This document shows positions 6,658 to 10,634 of a stretch of 10,634 nucleotides of DNA, piece after piece. The notes under the pieces were generated by a model that was not told where the DNA came from, searched no databases, and saw nothing but the letters and a program-made list of their open reading frames with translations. The position numbers and the translations under genes are program-made. The DNA comes from CAYVUI01 sp964454745 (GTDB lineage Bacteria; Planctomycetota; Phycisphaerae; Sedimentisphaerales; Anaerohalosphaeraceae). How positions within the stretch are numbered: the first letter of the stretch is position 1; each line of letters starts with the position of its first letter. Location: NCBI GenBank assembly GCA_964454745.1, contig CAYVUI010000135.1, positions 1 to 10,634 of the forward strand, read 5' to 3'.

Positions 6658-8223
6658 ATGAATGTACAAAAATTCAATTTTGAGCAGTCCGGCAACTTTG
6701 CCGGCAGTCTGCAGCAGGATATTTATCTTTCTGGCCCGCCCGATAAAAATATTTCCAAAGTTGAACTTTCCTGCGGTAACGAGCTTATTGATGGCAGGTT
6801 CATAATAAGCCAAAGGGTAGGTGTCGGCAGATTATGCGATGTTTACCAGGCCCTTGATAACGAAATGGGCCAGGAGATTGCCCTGAAAATAGTAACTCTG
6901 CGGCCTGTTGGCAAAAATTCAGTCGAAGAGCTTATAAAAAACGAGTTAAAAATAAATTCATGTATCAGCGACAAAACACATGTTCTCAATGCCTATGATT
7001 TTTTCAGCTGCTGCTATAAAGGTTCTAGGCTGGTAATGCTGTCAATGGAATATGCCAATGGTGCAAGTCTGCGTGACTGGCTGCGAGCCAATATTGCCAA
7101 TAAAAGAATCCGGCAAACCGAAGGTATCAATATATTCCGCCAAATCTGCCAGGGGCTGCTGTCAATCCATAAAAACAACATCTGCCATCTTGACCTCAAG
7201 CCCGAGAATATACTCTTTGTCAATGGATCTGTAAAAGTCGCCGACTTTGGCCTCTCTGGTTTCAGATACGGCTCTTTATACTCTGCAAATGCCGGCCAGC
7301 TTAGTCATAACCAGTTAGGTACAGCAGTTTATATGAGTCCTGAGCAGTTTGTAACGCCGCATATAATGAATCTCGACTTAAGATCAGATATCTATTCGCT
7401 AGGGGTTATTTTGTATGAAATAATCCATCCTCAGTGCAAACCACCTTTTGAGGGGACTTATGAAAATCTTCAGTATCAGCACTTGCAGAGTCAGGTCTGT
7501 GAAGTTGAAATTGAAAATGAAAATATCAAAAAAGTACTATGCCGCGCACTTGAAAAGAAGCCCAAAGACCGTTATGAAAGCATAACCGAATTGCTCGAAG
7601 ACCTTGATGGCCGCCTTGAGCAGCAGTGCAGTGAGAATGATAATCAACAGGATACTCAGCAGGAAGATGATAATGAACAGACTATAGCCCGGTTATGGGA
7701 ACAGACCTTGTTATGCGTTAAGATACCTGATTTTAATAATACAATTCTAATTTGTAAAGCGATACTGCAGCTTGATCCGGAACATGAAAGGGCCTCATTG
7801 GTTTTTGAGGATTTAAAGGAACGTTTTCAGGCAGCCCACAACTATTATGCTTATGTAGAGGAAAATATAATAAGAGAGCCTGTAGAGAAGTTGGCACAGA
7901 TTCTCTGCAAAGCGGTGAGTATTTATCCCGACCATCCTGACGGCCCTGCCGTACAGGCTCGGCTGCTGGAAATGTCAAATAACAAAGTTCAGAGACTGCT
8001 AAGCAGATGTGACGCTATAATTAGAGACCGCAGGCACAGAGCGGCACAAGCAAACAGAAATACTGCCCGAACATCGACGTCGATGACAAATGACAGAACC
8101 TCTGTGTATGGCACTTACAGGCCTGCCAGTTCCGGTATTTCGTCGGCAAGGCAGATGCGCCCTTTTGCAGTTAGAAAAAAATCTTATCAAAAATTATGGG
8201 ATTATATCAAAAGCTTTTTTTAA
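6658..8223 (+). CDS. Hanks-type Ser/Thr protein kinase with TPR-like helical tail
   Basis: A 521-residue cytosolic eukaryotic-like kinase with all core motifs: a glycine loop GVGRLCDVY (55-63), Lys77 in IALKIV, alpha-C Glu96, catalytic loop HLDLKPEN (His177, Asp179), DFG with Asp196, GTAVYMSPEQF for the activation segment and APE region, and DLRSDIYSLGVILYE after it. The residue before the catalytic Asp is Leu, not Arg, so it is a non-RD kinase, and such kinases are less dependent on activation-loop phosphorylation. A Gln/Asp/Glu/Asn-rich linker follows the kinase domain, then a TPR-like helical region with IYPDHPD. The C-terminal tail is basic and Ser/Thr/Arg-rich and ends in an aromatic KLWDYIKSFF segment that could bind a membrane or partner. 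There are no transmembrane or PASTA repeats. The start is ATG 6658, behind GAGGG at 6648-6652; an upstream in-frame TTG (6646) directly after the WD40 stop is less likely. The kinase call is certain; the substrates are unknown. Confidence 0.95.
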   Translation: MNVQKFNFEQSGNFAGSLQQDIYLSGPPDKNISKVELSCGNELIDGRFIISQRVGVGRLCDVYQALDNEMGQEIALKIVTLRPVGKNSVEELIKNELKINSCISDKTHVLNAYDFFSCCYKGSRLVMLSMEYANGASLRDWLRANIANKRIRQTEGINIFRQICQGLLSIHKNNICHLDLKPENILFVNGSVKVADFGLSGFRYGSLYSANAGQLSHNQLGTAVYMSPEQFVTPHIMNLDLRSDIYSLGVILYEIIHPQCKPPFEGTYENLQYQHLQSQVCEVEIENENIKKVLCRALEKKPKDRYESITELLEDLDGRLEQQCSENDNQQDTQQEDDNEQTIARLWEQTLLCVKIPDFNNTILICKAILQLDPEHERASLVFEDLKERFQAAHNYYAYVEENIIREPVEKLAQILCKAVSIYPDHPDGPAVQARLLEMSNNKVQRLLSRCDAIIRDRRHRAAQANRNTARTSTSMTNDRTSVYGTYRPASSGISSARQMRPFAVRKKSYQKLWDYIKSFF

Positions 8224-8236
8224 GACGAGCTAAAAG

Positions 8237-9352
8237 TTGTCAAAAAAACCTCCCAAAAAACCTTATAAACAAAAACCGCTTGTAGAGCTTATCTGCGATA
8301 TTATATATTGCTTTGATTTTGATGCTCTAAATGAACTGCATGAAAATCGCACATTATTCAGATATAAACACAGAAAATCCCTTGTTCTTGTCGATTATCT
8401 GTACTGTCTTAGCCAGTCAAAGACAACCGCAAGTTACTGCAACAGCGATAAATTACTCACAGAACAGGCCTATGACCTTACAATGGCTAAATTTTTTGAA
8501 ATACCGGCCCAAAATTCGACCGGTCTTGAAACTAACGGCACAGATTGCCGCTATTATTTCAGAGCCTTTATGAACTATTTTCAAAAGAAATACAAATTAG
8601 ATGACATTGATTCGCTGGAGACTGAATTGCGCTGCGCATCCCAGTTACAGTCATTTGTTACAAGGCACTTCTATCTTTCCTGTCTGGAGTGCATTAGAAG
8701 GCAGAAACGGCTGTACAGACGATATATCTGGAGACTGGACAACTGCAAAATGAGTCTTTGGATGCCCACTGAAATGACCGGAAATATGTGCAGAAAATGG
8801 CTGGATAAGAATATTAACGACCTCAATCCGGGAAATGTAGGCCAAAAGGACCGTATCCAGCAGATAATATACGACCGATTAGGCCGCAGAAAATTGATTT
8901 CACTGGACAGCTGTAAGGCACTTATACCGGACAAGAGAGACTATCAAAACCCTGTAACTGAGTCTTTATCCGCCGATGGCCTGGCCGGGCTGGTTTCACA
9001 GGAAAAATCCGAGACGATCAACACCCTTAACTACAAAATCGCATCACTGGGTACTGATAGGCTTAAACATTTGATCACCGATATCTTCGAGAACATACTC
9101 ACCGGCAAATCTCAGGACGGTCAGATTGCCTGCAAATACGATATCGATAAGGTAACCTTCAGTCGTTTTGCAGGCACAAAATGGTCAAACCGCGACAAAT
9201 TCGATGCGGGCACTATTCCGGTTCTTTGGAAAAATACCGCCGGCGTTCTTGCCTGTGATGACAGATTTGTCGAGGCAGCGAAAAATGCCGGCCTGTGGCA
9301 GAGAATACAAAAAATTTTCAAAGACAACTGCGAAAGTAACCGCCATGAATGA
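8237..9352 (+). CDS. cysteine-rich helical protein, unknown function
   Basis: A 371-residue basic protein that I do not recognise. The N-terminus is Lys/Pro-rich (KKPPKKPYKQK). It is then largely helical and carries about a dozen Cys spread over its length, including CLEC within a helix (FYLSCLECIRRQKRLYRR). A segment from SLETELRCASQ to RQKRLYRRYIWRL, followed by LWMPTEMTGNMCRKWLDKN and a QKDRIQQIIYDRLGRRKLISLD stretch, looks like a conserved core. I cannot assign it to a family; a distant link to sigma-factor or DNA-binding helical proteins was considered but has no motif support. The start is TTG 8237, 13 bases after the kinase stop, with a poor ribosome site (GACGAG). No in-frame ATG occurs before about codon 83, so the TTG is likely. 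Its stop overlaps the start of the next gene, implying coupled translation. Its position between the kinase and the protease suggests it is a core component rather than a passenger. Confidence 0.75.
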   Translation: MSKKPPKKPYKQKPLVELICDIIYCFDFDALNELHENRTLFRYKHRKSLVLVDYLYCLSQSKTTASYCNSDKLLTEQAYDLTMAKFFEIPAQNSTGLETNGTDCRYYFRAFMNYFQKKYKLDDIDSLETELRCASQLQSFVTRHFYLSCLECIRRQKRLYRRYIWRLDNCKMSLWMPTEMTGNMCRKWLDKNINDLNPGNVGQKDRIQQIIYDRLGRRKLISLDSCKALIPDKRDYQNPVTESLSADGLAGLVSQEKSETINTLNYKIASLGTDRLKHLITDIFENILTGKSQDGQIACKYDIDKVTFSRFAGTKWSNRDKFDAGTIPVLWKNTAGVLACDDRFVEAAKNAGLWQRIQKIFKDNCESNRHE

Positions 9353-9968
9353 GAGCATGCATTTTTTAGATGAAATACAGAATGCCTACAGAAACGGGGA
9401 TACCCCAAAGGCGCTTTCTGATTTTTTCAACAAGGTTCAAGGTTATAATGATAACAAACAGTTTCTATCGTTTATGAAAGAATGTTCTTCACGCCGCAAC
9501 ATCATGGAGCGGCTAAGTGTTATCCAGGAGCTGCTCGAAGATAATCTTGATGCTGATTCGGTCGAAATCAATGACCGAAATTCCGTTTTTATACAGCTAC
9601 TCTGTGGAATACTTGATGATATGAACTATTCTGAAGAAAATGATGGCTTTGGAATTCAGATATTCTGCAATAACAGCCTTGAAGATCAATTTCATCTTAC
9701 AAAAACAGACAGATATCATCAGTTCAAAAATATCCGGCCAGGGAGTTATGTGATAAAGTTGTCAACCGCAATGGTTATCTGGCAAAAACAGCTGCAGGAT
9801 GAAGATGTAATCTTCAATAAGGGAAAACATCAAAAAGAACTCAAACTTGCCGCGCGTACTGAACCTGGAAATATTGAACCTGAACTGGAAGAAATTGTAA
9901 TGGGAAAAATCAAAATCAGCGTGTTTGCTGGTATCGAGGCGGGGATAATGGAGATCCGGTGGTTATGA
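9345..9968 (+). CDS. helical plus beta-sandwich (carboxypeptidase-regulatory-like) protein
   Basis: A 207-residue protein of two parts. Residues 1-95 are helical (LDEIQNAYRNGDTPKALSDFF, ERLSVIQELLEDNL). Residues 100-207 look like a beta-sandwich: FGIQIFCNN, then a QFKNIRPGSYVIKLS turn and strand, then WQKQLQDEDVIFNKG, ELKLAART and a final GKIKISVFAGIEAGIMEIRW pair. The G-x-Y-x-x-x-L-S pattern after an F..I.PG loop, followed by W..xL..xDV and LxLAAxT, resembles the regulatory beta-sandwich domains of the carboxypeptidase-regulatory/transthyretin-like type. I infer a protein-binding or adaptor role. ATG 9345 overlaps the previous stop (ATGAATGA). A longer in-frame start at 9168 would lie entirely within the previous gene and is not credible. 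The next gene overlaps its last bases. No catalytic motif is seen. Confidence 0.75.
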   Translation: MNESMHFLDEIQNAYRNGDTPKALSDFFNKVQGYNDNKQFLSFMKECSSRRNIMERLSVIQELLEDNLDADSVEINDRNSVFIQLLCGILDDMNYSEENDGFGIQIFCNNSLEDQFHLTKTDRYHQFKNIRPGSYVIKLSTAMVIWQKQLQDEDVIFNKGKHQKELKLAARTEPGNIEPELEEIVMGKIKISVFAGIEAGIMEIRWL

Positions 9969-10591
9969 ACAATAGACCTCAAAAAGAAATTGGCAGAATG
10001 CCGGTTGTTTTGGTAGCTGACGGTGTAAGTGATGATGGTGTGTTTATTACAACAGTAACAGTCAAAATACCCTGTTCAAATGCCAATGAAAGATTAAGTT
10101 TCAGGGGTATTTCGGTTTTTTCTGATGAGCTTAAGGGCCATATTGAAGACACGATTGTTCCGATAGTCGATGATATTGTTATTGGGCTGGGGATGAACCT
10201 GCCGGATTATGAAATATCAGCAGCCAACCTGCCAGCAGCATCCGTCAGCAACGGCCATATAATGATTGAAGGTTTTTCTGCGGATATTGCGGTATTTACA
10301 GCCATGTTATCTTCAGCCCTGCAGATACCCGTATCTCAGGACATACTGGCTACCGGTCATATCTCTTCGGTTGATGGTGAGATAATTGCGGTAAGGTCGC
10401 TGGAGCTGAAATTCCTCGCAGCGGTTAAAAGCAATATTATTAACAAATTTATCTATCCAGAATGCGATTTAACCGATTGCCCTGAGTATTACAGACTGCG
10501 TAACACTATAGCTAATACTACAGCTTCTAAAAAGCTCTTTGCCGTTACAGGTATAGACAATCTTGTCAGTGAACTATTTACTAGTCCTTAA
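9959..10591 (+). CDS. stand-alone Lon-type (S16) Ser/Lys peptidase domain
   Basis: A 210-residue protein that appears to be the proteolytic domain of Lon without its AAA+ ATPase. IEGFSADIA (103-111) aligns with the DGPSAG nucleophile motif, placing the catalytic Ser at 107 and an acidic Glu104 where Lon has Asp. The run TAMLSSALQIPVSQDILATGHISSVDGEIIAV matches Lon's strand-helix-turn core, including the TGxI and G-x-I/V turn. SLELKFLAA (148-155) places Lys151 at the Lon catalytic lysine, 44 residues after Ser107; E. coli Lon has 43 (Ser679 and Lys722), consistent with one inserted residue. The upstream VFSDELKGHIEDTIVPIVDDI region matches the Lon helix preceding the active site. No AAA+, zinc or membrane part is attached, so substrates must be unfolded, small or handed over by a partner. 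Possible starts are GTG 9959 behind GGAG (9950-9953), or ATG 9965 overlapping the previous stop (ATGA); the latter gives 208 residues. The right repeat arm crosses its stop codon. Confidence 0.85.
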   Translation: MVMNNRPQKEIGRMPVVLVADGVSDDGVFITTVTVKIPCSNANERLSFRGISVFSDELKGHIEDTIVPIVDDIVIGLGMNLPDYEISAANLPAASVSNGHIMIEGFSADIAVFTAMLSSALQIPVSQDILATGHISSVDGEIIAVRSLELKFLAAVKSNIINKFIYPECDLTDCPEYYRLRNTIANTTASKKLFAVTGIDNLVSELFTSP

Positions 10592-10598
10592 ACAAGCG
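10581..10598 (+). repeat. right arm of operon-flanking inverted repeat
   Basis: CTAGTCCTTAAACAAGCG is the reverse complement of 37-54 with one mismatch and includes the TAA stop of the last gene (10589-10591). Just inside it, GAACTATTT (10571-10579) also occurs in direct orientation at 13-21, near the left arm, giving a second short match at both edges. The remaining 36 bases of the window contain a weak CTCGG/CCGAG pairing without a T tract and an ATG at 10617 that might begin a further gene, but too little is visible to call either. Confidence 0.6.
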
Positions 10599-10634
10599 AA
10601 CTCGGTTTGTCTTTCAATGAATTCCGAGCTTGGC

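Noticed and set aside
9168..9344. Longer N-terminus for the beta-sandwich protein
   Set aside because: This part lies wholly inside the preceding gene, which is clearly coding in its own frame. The ATG at 9345 overlapping the stop is the natural start.
1..10591. Similarity between the upstream tail (VLELFFP) and the end of the Lon-like protein (VSELFTSP), suggesting a duplicated protease gene
   Set aside because: Only a few residues match and they rest on a shared 9-base string, too short to claim homology.
10592..10634. Possible terminator (CTCGG/CCGAG) or start of a further gene at ATG 10617
   Set aside because: The stem has only five pairs, a loop of 18 bases and no T tract. The ATG has no ribosome site and only six codons before the window ends.

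Overview
The window holds one compact operon of nine co-directional genes on the + strand (about 90-10591). No gap between genes exceeds 13 bases, and four adjacent gene pairs overlap, or overlap under one of two possible start codons. I see no RNA gene, CRISPR array, insertion sequence or transposase, and no minus-strand reading frame that looks real. No protein shows a signal peptide or a convincing membrane segment, so the products look cytosolic or peripheral. By eye the base composition is moderate, about 40-45% G+C. The combination of a Hanks-type kinase with a helical tail, a WD40 protein, a beta-sandwich protein with a GxYxxxLS-type motif and a lone Lon-type peptidase would suit a Planctomycetota or other PVC-group bacterium. 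That is an inference from gene style, not a taxonomic identification.

Layout: 1-89 is a short leader that carries the probable tail of an upstream gene and an 18-base arm of a long-range inverted repeat. 90-995 is an E1-like (ThiF/HesA/MoeB) adenylating enzyme that seems to lack the usual thioester cysteine. 1008-3725 is a large HerA/VirB4-like hexameric-type ATPase with a long N-terminal region and a coiled-coil tail. 3715-4233 and 4235-4804 are two small helical proteins, the first extremely acidic, and they carry the only full AAGGAG ribosome sites in the operon. 4798-6645 is a seven-blade WD40 propeller followed by a helical half. 6658-8223 is a Ser/Thr protein kinase with intact catalytic residues and a TPR-like tail. 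8237-9352 is an unrecognised cysteine-rich helical protein. 9345-9968 is a helical plus beta-sandwich protein. 9959-10591 is a stand-alone Lon-type (S16) peptidase domain with a Ser107/Lys151 dyad. 10592-10634 contains the outer part of the matching inverted-repeat arm and little else.

How the genes may work together (inference): the E1-like enzyme would adenylate a peptide C-terminus or another acyl group, the ATPase would be the motor, the two highly translated helical proteins would be the abundant structural or exported components, the WD40 and kinase proteins would scaffold and signal, and the Lon-like protein would process or remove a component. This loosely resembles the logic of type VII (ESX) secretion loci, with a motor ATPase, small helical partners and a protease. 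It also resembles NTP-dependent conflict or defence loci, which often mix kinases, WD40/TPR scaffolds, HerA ATPases and proteases. I cannot match it to any named system, and there is no WXG100 motif, ubiquitin-like protein, E2, JAB peptidase, nuclease or membrane channel in view. A near-perfect inverted repeat just outside the first gene and across the last stop codon, and a terminator-like nested hairpin inside the ATPase gene, are extra sequence-level signals worth checking.
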